Shown one piece after another: positions 8,165 to 16,629 of a stretch of 64,000 nt of DNA. Source of the DNA: Glaciihabitans sp. INWT7 (GTDB taxonomy: Bacteria > Actinomycetota > Actinomycetes > Actinomycetales > Microbacteriaceae); assembly GCF_014217685.1 (NCBI RefSeq), contig NZ_CP043653.1, positions 412,419 through 476,418 of the forward strand, in the 5' to 3' direction. Under the pieces are notes generated by a model. The model did no database searches, was not told where the DNA came from, and saw only the letters and a list, made by a program, of their open reading frames with translations. Numbering within the stretch: position 1 is the stretch's first letter; each line of letters starts with the position of its first letter. A program made the translations under genes and the position numbers.

Positions 8165-9373
8165 ATGGATCTCGGCAACGGCCTCGGCCACCTCACCTAC
8201 TCGACCCTGGTTCACGCGGGGGACACCTGGGATGAGATGAAAAACAGCCTCCACTCTTTCGTGCCCGCCGTGAAGGAGCGAGTCGCGCCCGACCAGCGTT
8301 TCGGTGTCTCGCTCCGCATCTCGGCGGCATCCGCCCGTACTCTCACCGAGCAACCGGCCGAGCGTGCAGAACTCACGCAGTTTCTCGACGACCACGACCT
8401 CTACGTCTACACGGTCAACGCGTTCCCGTACGGTCCGTTCAAGGGCGACCTCGTGATGGAGCGGGTCTACGAGCCCGATTGGGCCACGGATGACCGGGTC
8501 GCCTACACGAACTCGGTCGCCGACATCCTCGCGGAGATCGCGCCGACGGATATCAGCCCCAGCATCCAGACTGCCCCGCTCGCCTTCGCGCCGAACGTGG
8601 TCGACGACGACTACATCACCCACTTCACCACCAATCTGCTGCGGGTCGTCGCTCACCTCTCCGAGCTGGAGGCGAGCTCGGGCCGCCGGGTGAAGCTCGC
8701 GTTGGAACCCGAACCCGCCTGCTTCCTCGAGACCACCGCGGAAACCGTGGAGTACTTCACCACCCGGATCTACTCGACGGCCGGCATCTCCGAGCTCGCC
8801 CGGCTCACCGGACTGCCGATGTCAGAGGCGGAGGGAGCCATGCGCCGCTATCTCGGTGTCGTCTTCGACATCGGGCACCAGGCGGTCGGCTTCGAGGACA
8901 TCCCGGCGTCGCTGCGCAGTCTCGTCGAGGCGGGCATCCCGATCTTCAAACTGCAGGAGGCGGCGGCGCTCTGGGTGAAGGACCTGACTCTCGACATCGT
9001 TCCCCAGTTGCGCGTCTTCACCGACACGATCTATCTGAGCCAGACCACGATGCGCCGCGGGGGAGAGGTGACGAAGTTCCTCACGCTGGGTGAAGCGCTC
9101 GATGCATTCGAGGCCGATCCCCGCCCCACCGAGATCCGCACTCACTTTCACGTGCCCGTGTTCCTCGAGGAACTCGGCCCGTTCGTCACGACCAGGTTCG
9201 CCGTGCAGGAGGCTCTGGCGATGCACCGCGAGACGCCGCTCTCCGATCACCTCGAGATCGAGACCTACACCTGGGACGTGCTTCCCGCCGATCTCAAGAC
9301 CGGAGACATCACCGACTACGTCACGCGCGAGCTCGAGTTCGTGCGCGGCGAACTGCTGGACCCGCGTCCGTGA
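8165..9373 (+). CDS. eboE: EboE-like TIM-barrel protein (sugar-phosphate isomerase/epimerase superfamily)
   Basis: The 402-residue protein starts at the ATG at 8165, preceded by GAGGAG. The sequence matches the metabolite traffic protein EboE family: the opening GNGLGHLTYSTLVHAG, then VYTVNAFPYGPFKG, KLALEPEPACFLE, FDIGHQAVGFED, THFHVPVFLEELG and the closing ETYTWDVLP. Several E, D and H residues in these blocks are probable metal ligands of the AP-endonuclease-2-like barrel. EboE normally occurs in the six-gene ebo cluster, implicated in moving metabolite precursors to the periplasm in algae and bacteria. No other ebo gene is visible here. Instead the stop overlaps a dehydrogenase start (GTGA), so a catabolic isomerase or epimerase role is plausible. 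Confidence 0.8.
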   Translation: MDLGNGLGHLTYSTLVHAGDTWDEMKNSLHSFVPAVKERVAPDQRFGVSLRISAASARTLTEQPAERAELTQFLDDHDLYVYTVNAFPYGPFKGDLVMERVYEPDWATDDRVAYTNSVADILAEIAPTDISPSIQTAPLAFAPNVVDDDYITHFTTNLLRVVAHLSELEASSGRRVKLALEPEPACFLETTAETVEYFTTRIYSTAGISELARLTGLPMSEAEGAMRRYLGVVFDIGHQAVGFEDIPASLRSLVEAGIPIFKLQEAAALWVKDLTLDIVPQLRVFTDTIYLSQTTMRRGGEVTKFLTLGEALDAFEADPRPTEIRTHFHVPVFLEELGPFVTTRFAVQEALAMHRETPLSDHLEIETYTWDVLPADLKTGDITDYVTRELEFVRGELLDPRP

Positions 9374-10434
9374 GGGCCGCGGTCTTCCATGCCGCCGGCG
9401 ACATCCGTGTCGAGGATGTCGACCGCCCCGCCGGTCCGGCCGCCGGCCAGGTGCTCGTCGCACCCCTGTGGTGCGGCATCTGCGGCACCGACCTGCACGA
9501 GTATGCGCAGGGCCCGATCGTGATCCCGACCACGCCGCATCCTCTCACTGCGGCGTGCGGAGCCCAGATCCTCGGTCACGAGTTCTCGGCCACGGTGATC
9601 GAGACCGGTGCGGGGGTCACCAACGTCGTCGCCGGCCAGCGGGTGTCGATCATGCCGCTGCTCTCCTGCGGGGAGTGCTATTTCTGCCGTCGCGGTCTCA
9701 ACCACCTCTGCCGCGTCATGGCGGCGGTCGGACTCAGCTACCAGTCCGGCGGCATCGCCGAACTGGCCATCGTGCCCGCTGCCAACGTCTTCGCGCTGCC
9801 CGACGGCGTCTCCGATCTGCAGGGCGCGGTTGTGGAGCCGGGAGCGGTGGCGGCCTACGGCGTCGACACGGCGGGCGTCCGTCCGGGCGACACGGTGCTC
9901 ATCACCGGTGCCGGGCCGATCGGCGCCCTCGCGTCGCTGTACGCGGCATCCCTCGGGGCGAAGGTCTTCGTGTCGGAGATGAACCCGGTGCGCGCGGCTC
10001 TCGTGCGCGGCTTCGACATCGGCACGGTTCTCGACCCCGGCGCGATCGACGTGCCGGCCTACCTGCGTGATGCGACCGACGGCATCGGGGTGGATGCCGT
10101 GATCGAGTGCTCGGGAAACGAACGCGCGCTCCAGGCGGCCATCGCCTCGGTGCGGTCCGCCGGCCGCATCTCGCAGACGGGACTGCACACCAAGCCGGCG
10201 TCGATCGACCCGATGGTGCTCTCGGAGCACGACATCACACTCTCGGGCACCTGGTGCTTTCCGGTGACCGACTGGCCGCGCATCATCGACCTGATCGAGC
10301 GTGGCCGCTACCCGGTGGAGAAGATCGTCACCGCGCAGATCGCCATGGCAGACGTCGTCGAGCGCGGCTTCGAGACCCTGCTCTCACCCGTCGGCGACCA
10401 GGTGAAGGTGCTCGTGAGCGCCGCATCCCTCTAA
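9370..10434 (+). CDS. Zinc-dependent alcohol/polyol dehydrogenase (2,3-butanediol dehydrogenase-like)
   Basis: This 354-residue MDR enzyme starts at a GTG that overlaps the EboE-like stop by 4 bases. Features are the catalytic cysteine in CGICGTD, the LGHEF histidine-glutamate pair, a complete structural zinc lobe (CGECYFCRRGLNHLC) and the GAGPIG coenzyme motif. It resembles the dehydrogenase at 934-1998 in size and architecture, including the long TTPHPLTAACG-type insert before the GHEF motif. Translational coupling to the EboE-like gene suggests that one enzyme's product is the other's substrate. Confidence 0.9.
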   Translation: MRAAVFHAAGDIRVEDVDRPAGPAAGQVLVAPLWCGICGTDLHEYAQGPIVIPTTPHPLTAACGAQILGHEFSATVIETGAGVTNVVAGQRVSIMPLLSCGECYFCRRGLNHLCRVMAAVGLSYQSGGIAELAIVPAANVFALPDGVSDLQGAVVEPGAVAAYGVDTAGVRPGDTVLITGAGPIGALASLYAASLGAKVFVSEMNPVRAALVRGFDIGTVLDPGAIDVPAYLRDATDGIGVDAVIECSGNERALQAAIASVRSAGRISQTGLHTKPASIDPMVLSEHDITLSGTWCFPVTDWPRIIDLIERGRYPVEKIVTAQIAMADVVERGFETLLSPVGDQVKVLVSAASL

Positions 10435-10450
10435 AGTCTCGGAGAATCTC

Positions 10451-11473
10451 ATGACCGACCAGAAGATCGCCGTGCTCGGCACCGGAGCCAATGGAGCGTC
10501 CATCGGCGCGGACCTCACGCGCGCCGGCCTCGACGTGACCCTCATCGAGCAGTGGCCTGCCCACGTCGAGGCGATGCGCAGGCACGGCATCCGGGTGCAG
10601 CTGCCGGAAGAGACCATCACGACCCCGGTGACCGTCATCAACCTGTGTGAGGTCGCGACTCTTCGCGAGAAGTTCGACGTGGTGCTTGTGCTCATGAAGG
10701 CCTATGACACCACCTGGGCAACCGAGCTGATCAAGCCATATGTCGCCTCGGACGGGCTCGTCGTGGGTGTACAGAACGGCATGACCGTCGACGACATCGC
10801 GCGCGTGGTGGGCGTCGAACGCACGCTCGGCGCCGTGATCGAGATCTCGTCGAACATGTTCGAACCCGGCATCGTCGAGCGGCAGAGTCCGCACGCGCGC
10901 TCCTGGTTCGCGGTCGGCGGCATCGACCCGTCCACGCGCGGCCGGGAACACGAGGCCGCCGACCTGCTTCGCCACTCCGGCACGGTCGAGGTCACCGACG
11001 ACATCCGTTCGTCCAAGTGGATGAAGCTCGTCGTCAACGCCGCGGAGCTCGTGCCCTCGGCGATCCTCGGTCTGCCGCTCGCCGAGGCGGTGCGGGTGCC
11101 GGGAATGCGGGAGTACATGATCGAGGCCGGGCAGGAGGCAGTGCGCACGACCCTCGCCATCGGTAACCGCGTCGTGCCGATCTTCGGCATGTCCGCCGAC
11201 GACGTGACGAGCCCGGAACAGTTCACGGAGGTGCTCCTGGATGCCGTGCTCAACGACTACACGCTGCCGTCGACCCGGACCACGGTGCTGCAGGACTGGA
11301 TGAAGGGACGTCGAAGCGAGGTCGACCAGATCAACGGACTGGTCGTCGACGAGCAGCGCAGGATGGGTGGCCGGGCCCCGGCCAACCAGATCGCCGTGGA
11401 GCTTGCGCACCGCATCGAGAGTGGCGAGCTGGAGGCCAGTCCGGCGAACGCGGCATTGCTCACCGGCCACTAA
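10451..11473 (+). CDS. Ketopantoate reductase (ApbA/PanE)-family oxidoreductase
   Basis: The 340-residue protein has the N-terminal GTGANGASIGADLTRAG dinucleotide motif and the family's catalytic-lysine segment (SSKWMKLVVNAAE), with C-terminal helices including the substrate serine/asparagine region. PanE-fold enzymes reduce 2-oxoacids or oxidise 2-hydroxyacids. Because it follows the EboE-like and dehydrogenase genes at 16 bp, a catabolic role is more likely than pantothenate synthesis. Its stop overlaps the stop of the convergent GntR gene by 4 bases. Confidence 0.85.
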   Translation: MTDQKIAVLGTGANGASIGADLTRAGLDVTLIEQWPAHVEAMRRHGIRVQLPEETITTPVTVINLCEVATLREKFDVVLVLMKAYDTTWATELIKPYVASDGLVVGVQNGMTVDDIARVVGVERTLGAVIEISSNMFEPGIVERQSPHARSWFAVGGIDPSTRGREHEAADLLRHSGTVEVTDDIRSSKWMKLVVNAAELVPSAILGLPLAEAVRVPGMREYMIEAGQEAVRTTLAIGNRVVPIFGMSADDVTSPEQFTEVLLDAVLNDYTLPSTRTTVLQDWMKGRRSEVDQINGLVVDEQRRMGGRAPANQIAVELAHRIESGELEASPANAALLTGH

Positions 11474-12135
11474 CCCTGTGCGAAGAGCTCCGGGTGCCGG
11501 CCGAGCTCGAGGCGCGTGCGACGGATGTGCCCGGCGAGAACGCGCTCGGCATCCGTGCTGTCGCCACGCCGGATCGCGCCGACCAGCAACTGGTGTTCAT
11601 AGTGCACCGCCCGGTTGCCGTCGGGTCCGATCAGCAGGGTGAACGCCCGGCGATAGTGCTGGGTCGAGTTCCAGAGCCGGTGCACCGTGTCGCCGAGGAT
11701 CGAGGTGGTTGCGCCGGTGTAGGAGAGCAGGTGGAACTCCCGGTCGAGATGAAGGAAGGTCTCGACATCCGATCCGGCCTGCATCTCGTCGGCGAGCTGC
11801 TGCAGGCGGTCGAGAGTCTCGGTCGAGAGATGCGGCAGGCTGTACCGCAGCAGCAGCGGCTCGATGCGCTCCCTGATCTGGTAGACCTCCTCGCATTCGG
11901 CGAGGCTCAGGTGGGCGACCCACGCACCGGTGTTCGCGATGAGAGTGACAAGGCCGTCCGCCTCGAGAATGCGGAGCGCTTCCCGCACCGGGATGCGGCT
12001 CGCGCCGAACTCCTCGGCAATGTCCTCCTGCCGGATGCGCGCACCCGGCGCGTACTCGCCGCTCAGGATGGCGTCCCGCACCCGCGCCGCGATGCGGTTG
12101 CCGGCGGAGCCGTCGCGGCTGGCGGTGGGGATCAT
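11470..12135 (-). CDS. GntR-family regulator, FadR/FCD subfamily
   Basis: The 221-residue protein has an N-terminal winged helix (RIRQEDIAEEFGASRIPVREAL) and a C-terminal all-helical FCD effector domain with candidate metal ligands around the DREFHLLSY segment and downstream histidines. FCD regulators usually respond to organic acids or acyl compounds. It lies 27 bp behind the VOC gene on the same strand and is probably cotranscribed with it, divergent from the 2-oxoacid dehydrogenase genes. It is the obvious candidate regulator of those. Confidence 0.9.
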   Translation of the reverse strand: MIPTASRDGSAGNRIAARVRDAILSGEYAPGARIRQEDIAEEFGASRIPVREALRILEADGLVTLIANTGAWVAHLSLAECEEVYQIRERIEPLLLRYSLPHLSTETLDRLQQLADEMQAGSDVETFLHLDREFHLLSYTGATTSILGDTVHRLWNSTQHYRRAFTLLIGPDGNRAVHYEHQLLVGAIRRGDSTDAERVLAGHIRRTRLELGRHPELFAQG

Positions 12136-12162
12136 GGGCGCCTCAGGACGAAGGAGATCGGA

Positions 12163-12696
12163 CTATTCGGACGGGTGCGCCGGATGCCACAGTTTAACCG
12201 CGGCATCCCGCTCATAGGCCTTCCCGTCCGGGTAGCTCACGAGTTCGAACTGCATTCCCCAGGGGCTGCGGAAATAGACCCAGCGCTGGCCGGTGCTCCA
12301 GCTCGATGATTGCGTCGGTTCGGCCATGATCTCGACTCCGTTGGAGCGCAGGTGGTCGAGAGCCAGGTCGAAGTCGTCGACATAGAACGCCAGGTGGTGG
12401 CCGCCGATGTCGCTGTTGCGGGGTTCGGGGGCTGCGCCATCCGCGGAGTCGTATTGGAAGATCTCGAAATTCGGGCCGTGGCCGCAGCGGAAGAAGCGCA
12501 GTTCGCGCATCACGGTGCGCGGGTGCACGCCGAGGTGGTCGAGCATCCAGTCGTCGTGCTCATGCGCGAAGGGTCCGAGCGAGTAGATGAGCTGGCAGCC
12601 GATGATGTCGACGAAGAAGCGTTCGGCCTCGTCGAGATCCGGCACAGTGAATCCGATGTGCTCGGTGCCTCTCAAGCCCGGGATACCTATGCCCAT
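12163..12696 (-). CDS. VOC-family protein (glyoxalase/extradiol dioxygenase fold)
   Basis: The 177-residue protein starts at the ATG at 12696, preceded by AAGGAG. It has paired beta-alpha-beta-beta-beta modules: the N-terminal TEHIGFTVPDLDEAERFF contains the first metal histidine (H13), a second histidine occurs in IGGHHLAFYVDDFD, and FELVSY near the end gives the glutamate. Possible activities include glyoxalase, epimerase, isomerase or dioxygenase. It is divergent from the E1 gene and upstream of the GntR gene, so it is likely a pathway enzyme under GntR control. Confidence 0.85.
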   Translation of the reverse strand: MGIGIPGLRGTEHIGFTVPDLDEAERFFVDIIGCQLIYSLGPFAHEHDDWMLDHLGVHPRTVMRELRFFRCGHGPNFEIFQYDSADGAAPEPRNSDIGGHHLAFYVDDFDLALDHLRSNGVEIMAEPTQSSSWSTGQRWVYFRSPWGMQFELVSYPDGKAYERDAAVKLWHPAHPSE

Positions 12697-12772
12697 GACC
12701 GACTCCTTCGTCTCGTGTTGTATCCAAAATAGTACGCAATCCGGTCTTCCGCTCAGAAATGAGGGCAATTTC

Positions 12773-12787
12773 GTATCAATTGGATGC
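12773..12787. promoter_or_regulatory. Imperfect palindrome, candidate GntR operator
   Basis: GTATCAATTGGATGC pairs at 5 of 7 positions about its centre and sits in the 162-bp region between the divergent VOC-GntR and E1-E2 units. A related half (TTGTATCCAAAA) occurs at 12718-12729. FCD regulators bind short AT-centred palindromes of this kind. The call rests on position and symmetry only. Confidence 0.3.
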
Positions 12788-12858
12788 AATCGGCGCTATC
12801 GTGTGAAGGACATGGAGCCGATTCGCGTGAATCGGCGCGACCGATGGAGACTGTGCAC

Positions 12859-15048
12859 ATGGCGAAACAACGACGTTTGGATCCACAGGCTCCCTGGGTG
12901 CAGCTCACCACGAGTGCCCAGGACTGGAAGAACGCGGATCCGGCGCTCCTCGCGACGATGCTTGGCCAGCTCCACCTCATCCGTGCCTTCGAAGAAACGG
13001 TGCTCGAACTCGCCGGTGAGGGCCTCGTTCACGGACCCGCGCATTCGAGCATCGGCCAGGAGGGTGGCGCGGTCGGCTCGATCGTCGGCCTCGGCTCCGC
13101 GGACGCCATCAACGGTTCCCACCGGGGGCACCACCAGTTCCTGGCCAAGGCGGTCAACCACGTCTCCGGCGGCACACTCGACCTCGCCGCGCTCGTCACC
13201 GAAGACATCCAGACGGTGCTGCAGCGAACCCTCGCCGAGATCCTCGGTCTCGCCCAGGGCTACTGCCGCGGTCGAGGAGGATCGATGCACCTGCAGTGGT
13301 TCGAGGCCGGGGCGCTCGGAACCAACGCGATAGTCGGCGGCGGCGTTCCGCTGGCAGCGGGGAACGCGTGGGCGCAGAAGCACGCCGGCACCGCTGACGT
13401 CACGGTCTCCTATTTCGGCGACGGGGCCACCAATATCGGCTCGGTGCTCGAGACGATGAACCTCGCCTCTGCCTGGAAGCTGCCGATCTCCTTCTTCATC
13501 GAGAACAACCTCTACGCCGTCTCGACCACCGTGGAGGAGGCCACCGGCGAGCCGCGCCTCTCGGCCCGTGCGCTGGGCTTCGGCATCCCCTCCTGGCGCG
13601 TCGACGGCATGGATCCGCTTGCCGTCCACCTCGCCATGAAAGCCGCCGAGGAGATCATGCGTTCCGGAGGCGGTCCGACCGTGATCGAGGCGGAGGTCTA
13701 CCGCTTCTTCCACCAGAACGGGCCGTACCCGGGGAGCGCATTCGGCTATCGCACCAAGGAGGAAGAGGCGGCTTGGCGCGCCCGAGATCCCCTCGACCGG
13801 GTGGCGCGCGAAATGATCGCGCTCGCACAGATCGACGAGCGCGGCGTCGCGTCGGTGCGCGAGCAGGCGCAGTCCGCCATGCGGGATGCGGTGGGGCAGC
13901 TGCTCGAGGCCGATCCGGAGACCGCCGGTAAGCGCCGCATTCGTCCGGAGCTCTGGCCCGACGTCGACTTCGTCAACGTGGGTGTGCGCGGTGACGCCAG
14001 CGAGCTCGCCGGACTGCGCACCCTCGAGCCGAGTACGGCCACTGCGGCGACTGAGAAGACCAAGTTCGTGGATGCCGTCGCCAGCGTCATGGATCGACGC
14101 ATGGCCGAAGACGAGCGAATCATCGTGCTCGGAGAAGACGTGCATCGCCTCAACGGAGGCACCAACGGAGCCACCAAGGGTCTCGCCAAGAAGTTCGCCG
14201 ACCGGGTGCTCGGCACCCCGATCAGCGAGAACGCCTTCGCGGGACTCGGCGGCGGGATGGCCCTCGACGGTCGCTATCGACCCGTCGTGGAATTCATGTA
14301 CCCCGACTTCATGTGGGTCGCCGCCGACCAGGTGTTCAACCAGATCGGCAAGGCCCGCCACATGTTCGGCGGCGAGAACCCAGTGCCGCTCGTGCTGCGC
14401 ACCAAGGTCGCCATGGGTTCCGGTTACGGTTCACAGCACCTCATGGACCCGGCCGGGATCTTCGCGACCAGTCCCGGCTGGCGTATCGTGGCGCCGTCGT
14501 GCCCTGCCGACTACATCGGCCTGATGAACACGGCGCTCGCCCTGCAGGATCCGGTGCTCGTGATCGAGCATGTCGACCTCTATGCCGACAGCGGCGAGGT
14601 TCCCGTCGGTGACCTCGACTACTGCATCCCGCTCGGCACGGCAGCAATTCGGCGCACCGGCAGCGACGTCACGGTGATCAGCTACCTCAATATGGTCAAG
14701 CACTCCCTCGAAGCGGTGGAGCAGACCGGGATGGACGCCGAGGTGATCGATCTGCGCTGGCTGGATCGGGCATCCCTCGACTGGGACACCATCGGTGAGA
14801 GTATCCGCAAGACGAACGCCGTGCTGATCGTCGAACAGGGCGCTCGCGGCACGTCCTACGGCGGATGGCTCTCCGACGAGATCCAGCGCCGATTCTTCGA
14901 CTACCTCGACCAGCCGGTCGAACGGGTCACCGGCGGCGAGGCGAGCCCGAGCATCTCCCGAGTGCTCGAGCGCGCGGCGATCGCCCGAACGGAAGAGGTC
15001 GTCCTCGGCCTCGAGAAGATCAAGCGTGGACTGGGCGGTAGCCGCTGA
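12859..15048 (+). CDS. 2-oxoacid dehydrogenase E1, alpha and beta subunits fused
   Basis: The 729-residue protein starts at the ATG at 12859 (MAKQRRLDPQ), with GGAGA upstream. Residues 1 to about 380 are an E1-alpha subunit with the thiamine-diphosphate motif GDGATNIGS...ENN. Residues from about 400 on are an E1-beta transketolase-like domain (IIVLGEDVHRLNGG, then PVVEFMYPDF and RWLDRASLDWD). The complex oxidatively decarboxylates pyruvate, a branched 2-oxoacid or cleaves acetoin; the substrate class is not clear. The E2 gene follows with a one-base stop/start overlap (TGATG). No E3 gene is in the window, so lipoamide dehydrogenase must come from elsewhere. Confidence 0.9.
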   Translation: MAKQRRLDPQAPWVQLTTSAQDWKNADPALLATMLGQLHLIRAFEETVLELAGEGLVHGPAHSSIGQEGGAVGSIVGLGSADAINGSHRGHHQFLAKAVNHVSGGTLDLAALVTEDIQTVLQRTLAEILGLAQGYCRGRGGSMHLQWFEAGALGTNAIVGGGVPLAAGNAWAQKHAGTADVTVSYFGDGATNIGSVLETMNLASAWKLPISFFIENNLYAVSTTVEEATGEPRLSARALGFGIPSWRVDGMDPLAVHLAMKAAEEIMRSGGGPTVIEAEVYRFFHQNGPYPGSAFGYRTKEEEAAWRARDPLDRVAREMIALAQIDERGVASVREQAQSAMRDAVGQLLEADPETAGKRRIRPELWPDVDFVNVGVRGDASELAGLRTLEPSTATAATEKTKFVDAVASVMDRRMAEDERIIVLGEDVHRLNGGTNGATKGLAKKFADRVLGTPISENAFAGLGGGMALDGRYRPVVEFMYPDFMWVAADQVFNQIGKARHMFGGENPVPLVLRTKVAMGSGYGSQHLMDPAGIFATSPGWRIVAPSCPADYIGLMNTALALQDPVLVIEHVDLYADSGEVPVGDLDYCIPLGTAAIRRTGSDVTVISYLNMVKHSLEAVEQTGMDAEVIDLRWLDRASLDWDTIGESIRKTNAVLIVEQGARGTSYGGWLSDEIQRRFFDYLDQPVERVTGGEASPSISRVLERAAIARTEEVVLGLEKIKRGLGGSR

Positions 15049-16472
15049 TGGCCACGATCGTGCGGATGCCCGAGGTGCTCGCCAACGCCACGGAAGCCGC
15101 GATCCAGGGCTGGCTCGTCTCCGAAGGCGACAGCATCGAGGTGGGTCAGCCGCTCGCCGAGATCGAGACCGAGAAGGCGATGGTGGAGTTTAATTCCGAG
15201 GTGGCGGGCGTGCTCGTCCGCCTTCTGGTCGGTGAGGGGGACTCCGTGGACGTCGGAGCCCCGATCGGCGTGATCGCCGCGCCGGGGGAAACGGATGTCG
15301 ACGTCGCGGCCCTCCTCGCCGGCGAGAATTCTCCGACCGCCACACCGTCGTCCGACACCGCGCCGCCGGTACCGGATGACGGAGCCACCGCGCTCGAGAG
15401 TGAGGACTCGCATGCCGCGGCCGCCGGCGATTTGCCGTCTGCTCCGCCCAGCGCTGCCCCCGCGATCGACCTGCGCGCCCCGGCTTCGCCTGCGCCTGCT
15501 GCGGCCGCGCCCGCTTCGACTGTGCCCGCTTCGGCCGCGCCTACCTCACCTGCGCCCGCCGATTCCGATCCTCGGCGGTTTGCGAGCCCTCTCGTCCGTC
15601 GTCTCGCCCGGGAGCGCTCGCTCGACCTCGGGGCAGTCGTCGGGTCCGGGCCCAACGGACGGATCGTCCGTCGCGACCTCGATGGTCTCGTGGCGCCGGC
15701 AGTCACCGCGTCCGCGATCCCCGCGGTGTCGGCCGCCCGCCCGGTGGTGGTCGCTGCCCCGGCCTCATCGCCCGCAACCCCCGATTCGGCGTACGGATTC
15801 ACGGACATCCCGCACACCGGGATGCGCCGGGCGATAGCGCGACGCCTGACCGAGAGCAAGTCGTCGGTTCCCCACTTCTACGTGACAGCGGACTGCCGGG
15901 TCGACCGCCTGCTCGCGCTTCGAGCTGAAATCAACGCCACTGCGCCACGCAAGATCTCGGTCAACGATTTCATCGTGAAGGCCGTCGCCGCGGCGCTCCT
16001 CGATGTTCCCGCGGCCAATGCCACCTGGGGAGAGGAATCGACGCGGCGATACGAGCACGTCGACCTCTCGGTGGCGGTCTCCACCGAGGGAGGTCTGCTC
16101 ACTCCCGTGCTTCGGGGCGTGGACTCCCTCAGCCTGTCGGCGATCAGCGCAGCCATCGCAGACCTCGCAGAGAGGGCGCGAGCAGGCAAGCTGCGCCAGC
16201 AGGAGCTCGAGGGCGGCAGCTTTGCCGTCTCGAACCTCGGGATGTACGGTGTGGACGAGTTCTCGGCCATCCTGAACCCGCCACAGTCAGGCATCCTCGC
16301 GGTGGGAGCGGCCAAGCAACGAGCCGTGGTGGAGGATGGCCAGCTCGTGGTCGGCACCGTCATGACCGTGACACTCTCGGCGGATCACCGAGTGGTCGAC
16401 GGCGCGGTCGCGGCCGAGTGGCTCTCCGCCTTCGTGCGGCACATCGAGAACCCGCTCTCGATGCTGATCTGA
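15048..16472 (+). CDS. 2-oxoacid dehydrogenase E2 (dihydrolipoamide acyltransferase)
   Basis: The 474-residue protein has one N-terminal lipoyl domain with the lipoylated K43 in IETEKAMVE. A long Ala/Pro-rich linker covers about residues 90-175, and a peripheral-subunit-binding domain starts at SPLVRRLARERSLDL and includes GSGPNGRIVRRDL. The C-terminal catalytic acyltransferase domain has its active-site motif HRVVDG at H447-D451. It is translationally coupled to the fused E1. One lipoyl domain and an alpha/beta-type E1 are typical of acetoin and branched-chain complexes and also of some pyruvate complexes. Confidence 0.92.
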   Translation: MATIVRMPEVLANATEAAIQGWLVSEGDSIEVGQPLAEIETEKAMVEFNSEVAGVLVRLLVGEGDSVDVGAPIGVIAAPGETDVDVAALLAGENSPTATPSSDTAPPVPDDGATALESEDSHAAAAGDLPSAPPSAAPAIDLRAPASPAPAAAAPASTVPASAAPTSPAPADSDPRRFASPLVRRLARERSLDLGAVVGSGPNGRIVRRDLDGLVAPAVTASAIPAVSAARPVVVAAPASSPATPDSAYGFTDIPHTGMRRAIARRLTESKSSVPHFYVTADCRVDRLLALRAEINATAPRKISVNDFIVKAVAAALLDVPAANATWGEESTRRYEHVDLSVAVSTEGGLLTPVLRGVDSLSLSAISAAIADLAERARAGKLRQQELEGGSFAVSNLGMYGVDEFSAILNPPQSGILAVGAAKQRAVVEDGQLVVGTVMTVTLSADHRVVDGAVAAEWLSAFVRHIENPLSMLI

Positions 16473-16487
16473 CCGGCTAAACTATCG

Positions 16488-16578
16488 GTGGCTCCTCGCG
16501 TGGCGCCATCCAGGCCAACTCCCCCAGGACGGAAACGTAGCAAGGGTAACCGGGCTCTGGCGGGTGCGCGAGGAGTCA
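16488..16578 (+). ncRNA. ffs: Signal recognition particle RNA, small bacterial type
   Basis: The closing stem is formed by CTCCTCGCG (16492-16500) and CGCGAGGAG (16567-16575). The apical part contains the conserved SRP elements GGACGGAAACGTAGCAAGG and the matching CCGGGCTCTGG strand. This is the Ffh-binding hairpin of the 4.5S-like RNA in the actinobacterial form. A -10 candidate (TAAACT, 16478-16483) overlaps the end of the E2 spacer. The RNA guides cotranslational protein targeting and lies alone between E2 and pta. Confidence 0.93.
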
Positions 16579-16617
16579 CTTAAGTTAAGGGCACGGCCAC
16601 CGCACACCTGCGGAGCC

Positions 16618-16623
16618 TAGGCT
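16618..16623 (+). promoter_or_regulatory. -10 box (TAGGCT) of pta, leaderless arrangement
   Basis: TAGGCT is separated by 6 bases from the GTG start of pta and no Shine-Dalgarno precedes the start. This spacing puts the transcription start at the first base of the start codon. Confidence 0.55.
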
Positions 16624-16629
16624 GGGCTC

